Assembly (NCBI GenBank): GCA_963556145.1
Contig: OY744471.1
Span: 241,590 to 305,589 of the forward strand
Origin: Hygrocybe punicea
Lineage: Eukaryota > Basidiomycota > Agaricomycetes > Agaricales > Hygrophoraceae
DNA length: 64,000 nt
Direction: 5' to 3'
Positions 11,917-23,579 of the stretch are shown here, piece by piece. Each line of letters opens with the position of its first letter. Positions within the stretch are counted from its first letter, which is position 1. The position numbers and the translations under genes were made by a program. Below the pieces are notes generated by a model that worked only from the letters and a program-made list of their open reading frames with translations, did not search any database and had not been told where the DNA came from.

Positions 11917-14641
11917 ATGGCTTGGGCTACTGAAGAAATCCAGGCAATTCTCAAGTCTCACTACAACAAATATGTTTCCACCACCAACAATGAAAATAAG
12001 AAAAAAATTCGAACTGAGATCATCAAAGAGTTGCATCAGCTTCAAAAGGAGAGGAAGGGAGCCAACAAAACACCACTTGTTCTGCCTGATGATAAAGACA
12101 TTCTTCACAAGGTTAATACCATTTTAATTATACTTCTCTTCATTTTAAACATATTAACCTTGAGTAGAAAATTGCCAATTGGTTTAAGAATGAGCGACAA
12201 TCCCAACAGAACAAGAAAAAGGCTAGAGGTGATACTCACGAGTCGGAAAATCATGTTGAGAAGGATAGTGGTGTTGGAAAAGGAAATGATATGTGGGGTA
12301 AACGATGGACACGGAGAACAGCAGCAGGATATTTATTCAAGAGGGAAGTGGAGGAAGAAATGCAAAATTTGATTAATGCTGGCAGTCACACTCATATGAG
12401 TGCTTATCAGCCTGCACTCTCGAATGTCTGGAATGGCCTATCAGAGGAGGATCAAGCACGTTGTGATGATGAGGCTAGAAAGTGGAATACAGAAGCTTGG
12501 CCACGTGAACAACAAATGGAGTATGTAATCATACTGTGGGAAAGTGAATATGTGATTGACTATTCCAGCAGAGAGGCCAGGACACAACTCCATAGAACAG
12601 TAACGAGCTTCATGAATGATCTCCATCGCAAAATGGGGGTTCATGTTGTCATCTTAACCACACATGTGAATGAGAATGATCAAGCTTCTGTATCCAAGTA
12701 AGTTTTCATTTTCAAGAAGTTAAACATCAACTGAAATGCAACAAGATTTGAGACCAATGATCCTACGGCTAAATTCTCCAGGCATTTTTCCAAATGGAAG
12801 GATAGTGATTTCTATGATGAGTGGTGTAAATTTGCACAATCTTTCTGCAAAGGTAATTGACAATCATGTTTCACATGTGATGATTAATTCAAATGACATT
12901 GTAGAGAATGAGGAAGACAATTCCAAGCTTTCACCTTGGGCCATCACAACATTTGATGATGACAAATATCCATATCTGCCTGAAAAGCCAGTCGATGCTG
13001 ACCCTTTGGTTGTGCGGATGGTGCTTCGCAACTTTGTGAAATTAGTGATGGGTATGTCCTCACAATACCATTGATGTGTATTTATTGTTAATGTGTGTAC
13101 AGCATTTTACACTCGATCCTCCACTGTACACTGGAAGGAAATTGAGGCCAATCCCCAGGGTTTTTTCAAGTCCACATCCATTCCTCATGACAATGACATT
13201 ACCATCAAAGAGCCATCACGCATGACAAATCGATGTGCAAATGGGCTATATCACTTCTGGTATATGAGGCAAGCAGCTGGAAAACGACCACTGCAAGTGA
13301 AACAAGAGTTACGTGCTGTGGAAAAGAAAAAAGTAGTTCCTGTAAAACAGGCAAAAAGGTTGTATGTTGAGGTGGACAGCACTGAGGGAGAAGAAGTAGA
13401 AAGTGCCCCAGCTGCAGGAGCAGCTCATAAACAATCACCAGCAGGCACCTTATACAGCAATCAAGCATTTCTCAAGATGTTATCATCCATAAAGGAATAT
13501 CAGGATGCCTTGGCACTGATAAAATATGCAGTTTGTTATATTTTCCTCTCATCACTCTTTAAATCTCATTTTATCACAGGATAAGCATGGTTCAAGCCAT
13601 GCTGAAGTTCCCGCTTCATGGGCAAGCTGGAACTTTGCCCACAAATATCTTCCAGCCGAATTCTTTGCAGATAGTGATCACCCAGACAGCTGCAAGAGCT
13701 TTGTTGCTTGGATTGCAACACAACCATGGATTGATGCTTCCTCTGGAAAACCCCATTGTACTTCATCCATTGAGCAGATCCTTCTTGGCCTTGGATTAGC
13801 ATTGCGGGCATATACTCAGGCACACTTTATTCGAGATGATGATATACCAAGTGATTTTCCAGACTACACTCACCAAACAACACTTGTGGGATACAATTCC
13901 ATTATGAGGGCTATTGAAGTTGTGCTAGAGGATATTGAAAGGTTGAACATTTATATATACTCTCATGCATAACTGATCATGAAAACTACAGGCTAAAAAA
14001 ATTACCAGCTCCTCCAAAAATTATTATCAAGACAACAGGTATTCCAAGAGAAATACAGCGTCTGGGTCTGGAAATTGGTCTTGATGAGAATACAATCTCC
14101 AAGCTGGGTCAAGATTGGAGTCATCTTTGTGAGGCTTGGGTAGGTGCTGAATTGGCCCTGGTTCGCTTGGGTGGTCCCACCACACCACCTGCTTTGGAAT
14201 TCAAGCCCCCTCGATCCTTAGTGAACTGGAGCTTGAGTCGATCAAAGAAACAGGATGATATCATGGACTTTGATAGAATTGAAAAACAGATGGAAAAGTG
14301 GTGGCAACGGTGTACCTTGGGTGGTATATCTGCAAATAGTGTTCTGGAGAAAACATGGTGTAGAAGAGGACTTGGAGGACTTGTTCTGTTCTTGGTGGGA
14401 CTAAAGGAATGGGGAAGTCGGATTGGGGGACAGGCAGAGCATGAAAGGTGGATGAAAATCGTGCTTGAGATGAAGTCAGTATTTGAGCAGATTCCATGTG
14501 CTGACAGATTGTAAGTCATTATTATGGGATAAGTTGTGAAAATGATACTAATTCAACAATAGGCAACGGTCCAAACGTCACATAGATCCAGAGGAAGAAA
14601 CTGAGCAGGGACCTGAAAAGAAAAAATACAAGAAGGGCTGA
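11917..14641 (+). CDS. KDZ cargo gene with homeodomain-like and HMG-like segments
   Basis: A multi-exon gene starts at MAWATEEIQAIL and ends with a Lys-rich tail at 14641. Exon 1 stops at 12111; splicing to about 12168 gives KKIANWFKNERQSQQNK, which resembles homeodomain helix 3. Downstream, YQPALSNVWNGLSEEDQARC followed by an Ala/Trp-rich helix recalls an HMG-box-like fold. Further exons (about 12569-12701, 12766-12851, 12902-13050, 13104 onward) join with ordinary GT-AG introns and encode WAITTFDDDKYPYLP, VHWKEIEANPQGFF, WNFAHKYLPAEFF and WWQRCTLGGISANSVLEKTW. No in-frame stop remains when these introns are removed. It lies within the KDZ ends and is divergent from the PHD/CHAT gene. DNA binding is plausible; its role in transposition is not known to me. 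Confidence 0.65.
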
Positions 14642-14837
14642 CATGTATCAAGGCTTTATGGGTAGTTGCAGCTACCAGGAGTTGACTATAATGAATCAAT
14701 CAAGTTATTGTGGCACATGATTATGAGCTCTAGCAACAAAACAGATGTCTTATGGACATATCATGAAAACATAACCTAAGAACATTATCCTGAACAATCC
14801 AAGATGAGCCAGGAGACATCATGACAGCATCAGCATA

Positions 14838-15541
14838 AACCATGTCAGTTGAGCCAGGATATATCCTGAGAACATCAGCCTGGACCATCCCAGTTGGCCC
14901 AGGATATATATCCTGGGGACATCAGCCTCAACCATCCCAGATGGGCCAGGATATATCCCAAGAACATCAGCCTGGACCATCTCAGTTGGCCCAGGATATA
15001 TCCTGGGAACATCAGCCTGGACCATGTCAATTGGCCCAGGATATATCCCAAGAACATCAGCCTGGACCATCTCAGTTGGGCCAGGATATATCCTGGGAAC
15101 CTCAGCCTGGACCATCTCAGATGGGCCAGGATATATCCTGGGAACATCAGCCTGGACCATCCCAGTTGGCCCAGGATATATCCTGGGGACATCAGCCTGG
15201 ACCATCTCAGATGGGCCAGGATATATCCTGGGAACATCAGCCTGGACCATCCCAGTTGGCCCAGGATATATCCTGGGGACATCAGCCTCAACCATCCCAG
15301 ATGGGCCAGGATATATCCCAAGAACATCAGCCTGGACCATCTCAGTTGGCCCAGAATATATCCTGGGAACATCAGCCTGGACCATGTCAATTGGCCCAGG
15401 ATATATCCTGAGAAAATCAGCCTGGACCATGTCAGTTGGCACAGGATATATCTCAGCCTGATTCAGCTATCCCCAAGTCAGTTGGGCAATCTCATTTTCA
15501 GGCATCCCAAGTCAGTTGGTAATATCTTGCTGAATGCCCTG
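14838..15541 (-). repeat. KDZ right inverted end and 45-bp repeat array
   Basis: This is the mirror image of the left end. About 13.5 copies of the same 45-bp unit lie in opposite orientation between 14838 and about 15450, followed by the ~90-bp terminal inverted repeat that ends at 15541. Most units contain the palindrome CCAGGATATATCCTGG; several show the full 18-bp dyad CCCAGGATATATCCTGGG. The right array has nearly twice the copies of the left array, so the two have expanded or contracted independently. Confidence 0.85.
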
Positions 15542-15550
15542 GATACAGAC

Positions 15551-18193
15551 TCATGGCCAGTGTGTAAGCAGGGACCATGTCCGTTCGGCTACTATATAAT
15601 TCAAGTTTGTCGATCCCCTTCTGGACGATTTCAGAAGTTTCCAGATTCTGCTCTTGATGTACTTTCCAGACATTGAGCATCGCTTCAAATGCAGGTACGG
15701 TGTGACATAATGTTGGAGTCTTCTCATGTGATAACATTTGTTGGAAGGCATGTGGAATCTGACAATGATAATACATTATATAGAAAAGGAACAATCAAAT
15801 ATACTCACCTCGAGAATAGATTTAAATTTTCGAAGAGCGTTCCAGTCAGAATCACAGAGCTGGAACTTGTGCAGTTCAGAAAATTCCCGGCTTTCGAGGA
15901 AGGTGTCAAGAACCTAGATAACCACGTCAAATATTGGCCACGAAATAAAAAATAAAAAATACCTCTTGAAGATCAATGGCTCGTTCAATCATGAGTAATG
16001 TTGAAGACCACCTCACTTCCATGTCACATAGAAGCTGAAGTTCCTTCTGCTCTAATCTCTCAAACAAGGATGAAAAATACTGTCGGCGCAGAGAAGATGA
16101 TCGGATCTAGTATAAATTAATGTTTTCGCATCAAAAGGTAAGTTGCTGCACAAGATAGCAAGAGAGAGACATACTGCACGAATGAGAGATTGGACAGTTG
16201 CAATTGGATCTCGGTCAATCCCTTCCAAGAAGTTTGCAGGGTAAAAGTCATCAGTGGTTTCAGCCACATAGTCGAGATTGGTAATTGCCGCTAGCACAGC
16301 CTTGCAAGCAAGGTTGATGATGTGGGGGAAACATCCGAAGGTAAAGAGTATTAGTACTTATGGTGCAGCAACAAAATCATGTTACCTACCTGATTTGACA
16401 CTCAATTTTGTCAAATTTGATTTTCCGTCGCCGAAGTTCACGCTCTAATATGGCCATGAATGTATCATTGTTTGAGGCATTGTCGAGGGTAATCCATCCG
16501 ATCTGAGAGGATGAGGGTCAACGAGAATACGAAGAAACTTTGAATATTGAATACCTTGCGAGTAATCATAAGCCGATCAGTAACGTATATGAATACATGG
16601 GCGAGATGCTCGCCATCATGTTGCCCAGGAACACGATGAAATCCCACCAAGTCGGAACGTAATCTGAGAATGTGTTGACGGCCACTGGGGTTTCTTCAGT
16701 ATGTGATTGGATCCAATGAGCCATGATAGCCATGAAAGGAGAACGATTCGGATCAGACCACATATCCATTGTGAATGAAATCTTCCCTAATGAGTGCTGT
16801 TCCTTTATTAACAAGAATAGTCAAAATGCAGGTAGCAGCCGCTCTGACCTGCATGTCTTTACTTAGTTGATCTAAATGTTCTTGAAGCGTCTCTTCAATG
16901 CGTTTATGGATCGTAGTCCTGCCAGGAATATCCGACTCCCGAAGTTCTTCTCGAAGCATGAGGAAAATTGCACACAGATGCGGTGATTCGACAACATTGA
17001 TTGACTAAAATAATGATATCTCATCAATACAGGAATATAAAACAATCAAAAAATATACCTGATCATCGCTGACAATGAACTCGATGATTGCATCAATGAA
17101 AGCTTCCCTCAAGTACGATGTGCGTTCTTGCGGCATCCGTCCCATTGGTTGCCCTTTACCCTTTCGATATCCATCCAGGGCAGCCTGGGCACTCTTTGCC
17201 TTTATCTTGATGCCCAACTCGTCACAACCAGACACCCAAACATTCATGTGTTCCTCTATCAAGTGACGGCGAATAGTCCCGGTGGATGTCTTGACACTAA
17301 ATTTGGTAATCTTATAGCTTGGATTCGTTGCATGGATATTTCTATTTAAGTTGTTCAGCATCATATAATAACTAGGATGTGGAAACACATACCCGCAGAA
17401 CATGCAACTATACTGGTTTCCCATCTTTTCGAAGAAAGTCCACACGTCCGATGTGACGTGACGAGACTTGTTGCCTGCGGGACCATTTGTTCACGATGAA
17501 CGAGTTGCCGGATTTGCTGCAGGTGGCCGTGGGTTATGGTTGGATTCTGACCCACTAGACTTAGAGCTGGACGTTGACACCGGTGACATTGGTGAGGGCG
17601 TGGATGTAGCAGTTGCTAGGTCAAAGAGTGGGAGTGAAGGTTGCTGTGAAGTCAAGGCTTGTGGAGGTGAAAGTGAGGTGAAGGGACCATCACTGGGAGA
17701 ACTCGATGGTAATCGGAATGTGACTTGTCGAATGGGTATGATTGGGCTGCCAGAAGAGAATAAGTTGGGTGGGTTGCAAGAAGAAGCTGCGACAGGCATC
17801 TTCCTTTGTTGATGACGATGGCGTGAGCAAGGAGATGGTGTAAATAGAATATGGACAGCTGCTGCTGTGTTGTTTGGGTCATTAGCTTTTGCAGAAAGAA
17901 CCCTTCGCCGAGCATGGTCCAATATTGCAGGCCGCTGGGATGGTAGGTCTTGATAGAAAGCCGGGACCAAAGGGATCGTCGATGTCTACTTCAATGGCCT
18001 TGCCCTTTCCTTTGTCTTGATGGATCGGTTCAGGAGTTGGAGTGGACGGTTGAGGTACTGTATGAGAATGTCAGCACCATATATGAGTGGGTTTAAAAGT
18101 GAAATATCTATCTTGAATTCGGAAGGATGTTTGAAGCGCGCCATTTGCAAAGGCAGTCGTCTTGGACTTTTTGGCTCCACATCGAGGAGGCAT
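15551..18193 (-). pseudogene. hAT transposase, N-terminal and catalytic part
   Basis: The gene starts at MPPRCGAKKSKTTAFANG (18193). A low-complexity leader is followed by a BED-type zinc finger (VWTFFEKMG, YSCMFCGYVF, then an RRHLIEEH end; about 17240-17440). The core has FTMDMWSDPNRSPFMA (first Asp), GWITLDNASNDTFM (second Asp), a CFPHIINLACKAV motif and VRWSSTLLMIERA. The last exon ends PAYTLAM at 15551, where a GT donor begins the intron that holds the KDZ element. Exons are separated by normal short introns; one at about 16800-16845 is needed to join KDMQ to EQHSLGK in phase. Apart from the KDZ insertion and the TGA at 1512, the gene looks well preserved. Confidence 0.85.
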
Positions 18194-18249
18194 ATTGGTC
18201 TAAAGAGTTATGCAAAGTTCAGTTGAATATATGATGACTGACGTGAATT

Positions 18250-19290
18250 TCAATTTAACGGACCTCCAGACACGATAGCTCAACTACATTTCCAAAGGTG
18301 TAACCGATCTCAATCAAGACGTATTGCAACTTGTGTGCATGCTGTATGACTATTGTCCTGCCATGAACGCTACTAACAATTACATTTCTCCTGTACAACA
18401 TGGTGAATAAGTTGAAGATGCAGACGTAACCGGGTGAGTTTGATGGTGGATGTATGAAATACACATGAAATACAAATTATTGGTAAAAGTACAATAGAAA
18501 AAATATGAACGTCTCAGTAGTGGCAAAGGGAAAACGACATGGAGATTAAAAAAATACGGTGCTAAGCGAAACAGCATGCAGACACATGTATCGAGGGTGT
18601 GGTCTTGATCTGTTCCTTGTGTCAAACGGGCAGATCCTAGTGCAAGATATGAATAGGATGACAACCCATTGTGAAGAGGGGGATAAGTCAATGTACCCAG
18701 AGCCGGGGAAGCAAAGAGTAGGGGGGAAGACAACACCAGCCATAGCAAAATGGCAGATAAGAACCTCAGTGTTGGCATCGGCAGATAACACAACCAGGAA
18801 GGAACATCTCCCTATGATTCAATCAAGGGGAGATGAAGAGAAAAGACTTAGAATGGCGCTCAACAGTAACTTGATCATGTGACCATGAGACTTGAGCTTC
18901 ACTATACCATGACCGTACTAAGAGCCTTATGTTCTTCTCAACCATCTTTGCCAGTGCCGAGCACCAGCAAAGACTTGTCCCCGTCGCTTTCTACCATCTT
19001 TGCCAGTGCTGAGCACTGCAAAGTCTTGTCCCTGTTGTCTCTACATCTCCCTGTCTTCGGCCTTCATCATCTTATATTCTGGTCCATATTTCACATCCTT
19101 CCATCTGTTTCACTAGTGCTGGGCACTCAAACTTTTCACAAGTCATCGCCTTTTCCTATCCCCCTGTGTACTGGGGGTGTCTCAACATCTTCTACCTGTG
19201 GTCTCTCTCATAATACTTGCAATGATTTGCGTGTTGCACTTGGTGATTTCGTGTCAGCCTGCATGTAGCAACATGCTCACGTTCTCCCTG
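18250..19290. other. No gene recognised
   Basis: The stretch holds scattered short frames only. A minus-strand frame at 18380-18793 begins with a hydrophobic signal-like segment but has no supporting features. A ~50-bp direct repeat built on CCATCTTTGCCAGTGC occurs twice near 18939-19040. Confidence 0.4.
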
Positions 19291-19489
19291 TAGACAACTC
19301 AGTTGAGGGCATCAGCGGAATATATTGGACATTTGCCCTGGACTATCCGTTCTTTCAAGGTGAGTCAGTCGAACCCTGCATTGCAAAAAATGATGTCTAA
19401 TTTTGATGGGACTAGCCTACTCTCCCACCTGCAAGGACCATTCTCTCCTTCGTGGTGGAACATGATTTTGTCAAACAAATTTTGTCCTG

Positions 19490-20240
19490 GTGCGAGTATT
19501 CGGAGTTGAGGATGTAATCATGATGGCAGTCAACAATCTTGGTGAGAGCAGTTATATTTCTTGAATAGCAATAATTATTCTGATTTCTTTCATCTTATGG
19601 TTCTCTTGCACGCTCCAAGGCTATCGACATGGCATTGGAGACAACAATTTAGCCCTTGCCATGTACAACCTCTGCTCGACGATGGATCCCCTTTGGAACT
19701 CTTTGATGGTTGGAGGGTTTAAAGATAGCGGTAAACTATCACTCATCGATTCCTTAGCTGGCGAACTCAGTCTTGATATCTATGTCGTCAGCCTTTCTTG
19801 AAGCCGATTCCTAGCATAAGTACTGCATAAGTGATAATACTTTGATGACGTTAATGGGATATGTTTCAATCAGGCAAGTCGCTTTCTCACATGGCTATAC
19901 ATTTATATGCTCCGTCAGTCGTGACATTATGTCCACCTATGAACGCAACTGAAACTACTCACACTTCAAGGCTACGTCTGTGTAGACTCTTAAACAGCCT
20001 CGATGGTGTCACTGCTGCTGAAGTCAGGTATGTCGACCTCCAAATAAAATAAAATAAAGTAAAAGTAAAAATTAGGAGACATAATTTTGCTGCCTCTTAT
20101 TTGCTACAACGAACCACATCAAGTGTCTGGATCCAGTGAAACTGGACATTTGGGTCAACAGAACGAACGCAAGCCAAGAGTGTCTTCAAATGGCTTCCCT
20201 TACAAACCCTCTCGCATCTCAGTAACGCCCGAAGCATTGA
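19490..20240 (+). pseudogene. Decayed BCS1-like AAA ATPase fragment
   Basis: Traces of a BCS1-type mitochondrial AAA ATPase are visible: DSLAGELSLDIYVVSLS (about 19750-19800) matches the segment after the Walker A motif, and CRLLNSLDGVTAAEVR (about 19980-20028) matches the second-region-of-homology entrance. The Walker A itself reads MVGGFKDSGKLSL instead of a GPPGTGKT-like loop, so the P-loop is lost. Stops and frame changes are frequent between blocks. BCS1 in other organisms helps assemble respiratory complex III, and fungi carry many paralogues; this copy is dead. Confidence 0.5.
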
Positions 20241-20539
20241 CAACGTGAGCTTCTTTCTATAGGTCAGATTTAATGGCTCAATGTTTCATCTCTTCAGTAT
20301 CAAATGGTGACTGTTACAAGTTACGATACGACATGGTTGTTCATCAAGGTAATTGAGACTATGTAGATGCAATAATTATTCATTATTACTATATTTTACA
20401 CCAAAATCTATCCTTCATTAACACAGCAGTCGTCTGGTGATGTTTGGAGCCTTGGGCAATGCCAGAAAACCAGTTGCGAGCCAGCAAACACTCCGGAAAC
20501 CTTGAAATCATTATATTTCCTAATTTGGAAAATTTGTAA

Positions 20540-20664
20540 CGGCTCAAAATGGCTAGCCACGGCTAAGCCAAGGTTTAACTGTTAGCTGTAGCAACAGCTC
20601 GGCTCAGCTAATCATCGGCTCAGCTCAATCAGCTAACGGTTTCGGACCGAGCCGTGGCAACACT
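20540..20664. repeat. Possible hAT element terminus
   Basis: The segment ends GAGCCGTGGCAACACTA, which on the complement reads TAGTGTTGCCACGGCTC, a hAT-like end resembling that of the MITE at 9572. It is preceded by repeated GGCTCAGCT motifs of subterminal type. I did not find the partner end or an 8-bp duplication, so it may be a relic. Confidence 0.35.
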
Positions 20665-20959
20665 AGTTGCAATGTGACCATTTGCGCGTGAGGCGTGCGG
20701 AACCATGTCCACTATTTCGCATACGAAATTTACACTACCACCGGCCACTGTGGGCACTGCTACCAAAGCCAACTTGGACATGTATGGTTGAGTGGAGGCT
20801 GGCTGTGCAAAAACAAGTGCACTTTGCCATGTTTTGAAGGAGGTGGGTGGGTAGAAGGAGCAAAACCAACCTGGCACTTAAAAAGCCAAATCTCATTTGC
20901 AGAGCAAAAATAAAGTGTGCACACAACCCTTAGAGGGAGAGCAATCAACTTTCTTTTGT

Positions 20960-21110
20960 TCCCTGATAGCCTTCCAGACCAAGTAATTGAAGCAAATCCC
21001 CATTCAAGCCCGGACTTCAAAAACTTTTGAAGCAAGCCAATTCCGGACTTCAAATAATTTGAAGCAAGCACTTCAAATTGAAGCAAATCCCACTCAAGCT
21101 GCAGGTGTGA
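20960..21110. repeat. Short inverted and direct repeats at the truncated end of the next gene
   Basis: Repeated GGACTTCAAA, TTTGAAGCAAG and AATTGAAGCAAATCCC motifs form small palindromes such as CTTCAAAAACTTTTGAAG. They start where the coding signal of the adjacent minus-strand gene stops, so they may mark the end of an inserted or deleted segment. Confidence 0.4.
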
Positions 21111-22796
21111 TACCATTCGATCTCATTCACGAAGTAATTGACATTGTTGGTGTTTGAATCAACAATGAGCGAAATGTCCATGCAACAGAATACACTCACT
21201 GAAGGTTTCCCACCAATCAATGTTGACTCTATGGCATACAGCCCCTCGTAGGTGTCTCGTACAAAGCCGAAGAATTGCTGTCTTGCTTGATCTCACATTG
21301 CAATGGAGCCATGATCCGGATTGCAAACATCAGTCTTCATGAGCACTCCCTGTGCTTGAAACAATCTTGGAAAACACCAAAAACTCGTGAACAGGTAATG
21401 CGAGATGGAGGACATCTGCCTACCTCAATTCCTCTAAAGTATAGAAGGTCGTCACAATATCCCACCTCCACGATTTTCTCTCTTTGTTGTAATGTGTATG
21501 GACCATGTAAATGTCCCTTCCACCTAACAAAAACACCCGCCATTCTCCGATCTTGGCCAGTGGCTCAACATAGGTTTGACCAAACCAACATGAACCAGGG
21601 ACCTCGCAGTTCAGGTGCATATAGTCCCAATTACGCCTTGGATCGCCTGGGAATAGCACATGGTGGCTGGTGTCACTATGTGTTCGCTTCAAAACAATGT
21701 TCGGTGGAAACGGTTCACTGTCCTTCAGCAATCTCGATTGTGGTCGCATTTTGTGTATCCTTGACAATGCGACATGGAGCAAGTTTTGTATCTGCGTCCA
21801 TTTCGAATGCACAGTGTTCATTTGTTTCGGTGTTGGCCACACCTGAACCGTTCGACACAGCTTGTCAATTCCAGCCAAGAATGTTGACACGTTTTCTACC
21901 ATTATACCATATTTATTACCACTATAGATTACATTTGAATTAATTAAATTAAAAAGAAAAGAACCTTGACAAAAAGATTTGACATGCTCACATATAGGAC
22001 ATTCCCATGTCCACACCACCAAATACGCAATCGGTGGATTTGAACTTATTCCATGTTATATTCGACCCCGGTGAGTTGAGCATGGCATGAGCGAACTCCG
22101 GCCAAAACATGTATTCAACATTGAAGCGGCATATTGCACTGTTGGGTTTGTCACACCGCCAGTGGTGCATTCGCATAGCAACATAAACCTGGAATTGGAA
22201 AGTATTCTTTAGCGATAATTCTCCATACATTTTTAAAATATACAAACCCATTCCTGCATGCAAACAAAATATCGCGTCTTGTACACCTTGATATTGTGAA
22301 TATAACCATCGAGGTGCGAGATGGTTTCATATTCGTCTTGTGAAATCGTAACGTTGACGAATGCAAGATCATTGGTTGCGGCGGCTTTACTTGTAATACG
22401 GGTGGTGGGATCAAGAACAAAGATTATGTTGAAAACGGGATCGGTCCTGATGGACTGTGTAATCGTGCTCATGGCTGGATCCTCCATCTCTACATCGGAT
22501 GTGAGATTTGGTGTATTGGACGCCGTCGATGGCAACAACGCGAGTTCCTCTTCAGTAGCATTTTGAACACCCATGGAATTTTCTGCGCCCTTCCATCCAA
22601 TACAGCTGGATAGAGGACAGGTACTGGATGTGATGCAATTTGGATGCTTGCTGGCGGATCCACAATGGTGCTGACAGGAACTTCCTTCCTTTTTCCAAAG
22701 GATAGTTTGTGTCTGCATCGAGAGGCAGTTTCGTCCTGGACAGATGTGGCAGCACACTTCATAGCCAACTTCCTTGCGAGATTTGGGCATATTGAA
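21110..22796 (-). CDS. Conserved fungal protein with ATP-grasp-like C-terminus, 3' end truncated
   Basis: This minus-strand multi-exon gene begins near 22796 (MPKSRKEVGYEV, Cys-rich). It continues through a linker with VQNATEEELALLPSTAS, VNVTISQDEYETISHLDGY, HHWRCDKPNSAICRFN and LLHVALSRIHKMRPQSRL. The last blocks are SCWFGQTYVEPLAKIGEWRV, FLLGGRDIYMVHTHY and FCCMDISLIVD followed by NYFVNEIEWYHTCSL. The pattern of a Met/Arg-Asp strand followed by FVNE resembles the metal-binding end of ATP-grasp enzymes. Coding stops abruptly at about 21110 beside short repeats. I do not know a function. Some exon borders are uncertain and the first exon may be wrong. Confidence 0.45.
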
Positions 22797-23059
22797 AGTC
22801 TAACAGATCAGATTATTTTAGTTTGTAAATTCAATGGGGTCCAGAATGGTACTGTGATATACCGGTATGTGTTCTATAACTTGGGATGTGTGGTGAGATG
22901 GTGAGTGTGAAGGAGAAGAAGAGTTAATCAAGTTTGGATAATCCTTTTGACTATCAATGATATCAGATTCGTGTCAGGTGAGAATGGCAACAATGATGCT
23001 CCCCCAGTTTGATCGGCAAGGGTTTGGTTGTGCACCCATATTTGTCTTTAGAATGAATA

Positions 23060-23575
23060 ACAATGTAACAACCTGCCAAACACGTGTCGAACAGGCCGAA
23101 CACTGTTCGGCAAGTGTTCGGTTAGTCATATGCATCTTGATGCGTTAATCAATGTCCATATGGCTTGTCGAACACATGTCGAACAGTGTTTGGCCTGTTC
23201 GACAAGTGTTCGACAAGTCATTGCTTTGTTAATAAATTAAGTGTAATATATATTAAAGTAGCAATGGCTTGTCGAACAACTGTCGAACAGGCCGAACACT
23301 GTTCGACAGGTGTTTGACAAGTCATTTCTACATTAGTTAGGCAAGTCATTGCTTTTTTAATAAATTAAGTGGAATATATATTAACGTAGCAATGGCTTGT
23401 CGAACACTTGTTGAACAGGCCAAACACTGTTTGACAAGTGTTCGACAAGTCAATGCTACGTCAATAAATTAAGTGGAATATATATTAATGTAGCTACCCT
23501 TGTCGAACACTTGTCAAACAGGCCGAACACTGTTTGACAAGTGTTTGACAAGCCATTGCTACATTATTGTCTTTG
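23060..23575. repeat. Satellite with palindromic core
   Basis: About four to five tandem units spaced roughly 104-128 bp apart. Each has the dyad CTTGTCGAACA ... TGTTCGACAAG around GGCCGAACAC, followed by AATAAATTAAGTGGAATATA. Units differ by scattered substitutions. The dyads could form hairpins. No gene is present. Confidence 0.75.
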
Positions 23576-23579
23576 TCAC

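Larger units (their letters stand above)
1811..15541. mobile_element. KDZ-type DNA transposon, 13.7 kb, inserted in a hAT intron
   Basis: The element is bounded by a 7-bp direct repeat GATACAG (1804-1810 and 15542-15548). Its ends are inverted: CACCAGATTCAGCAAG on the left and CAGGGCATTCAGCAAG on the complement of the right, with similarity continuing for about 90 bp, then inverted arrays of a 45-bp repeat. It contains a KDZ transposase and a PHD/CHAT-like gene (both minus), a GC-rich minisatellite, and a homeodomain/HMG-like gene (plus). Removing the element plus one GATACAG leaves a 47-bp GT-AG intron that joins hAT exons in phase (LAM then ILDPSIKL). KDZ elements are known as very large cargo-carrying fungal transposons; a 7-bp duplication is what I see here, not a value taken from the literature. 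Confidence 0.85.

Noticed and set aside
1898..15450. CRISPR array or tandem-repeat protein (VQADVPRIYPGP repeats)
   Set aside because: The 45-bp units are contiguous with no spacers, the organism is a fungus, and the frames are open only because the unit is a multiple of three; the position at inverted transposon ends explains them better.
1811..15541. TET/JBP-type dioxygenase cargo in the KDZ element
   Set aside because: Such genes are known to travel with fungal KDZ elements, so I looked for a double-stranded beta-helix with HxD and a distal His; the cargo genes here do not show it.
18380..18793. Small secreted protein
   Set aside because: A hydrophobic start is the only support; no conserved Cys pattern, no intron and no start context.
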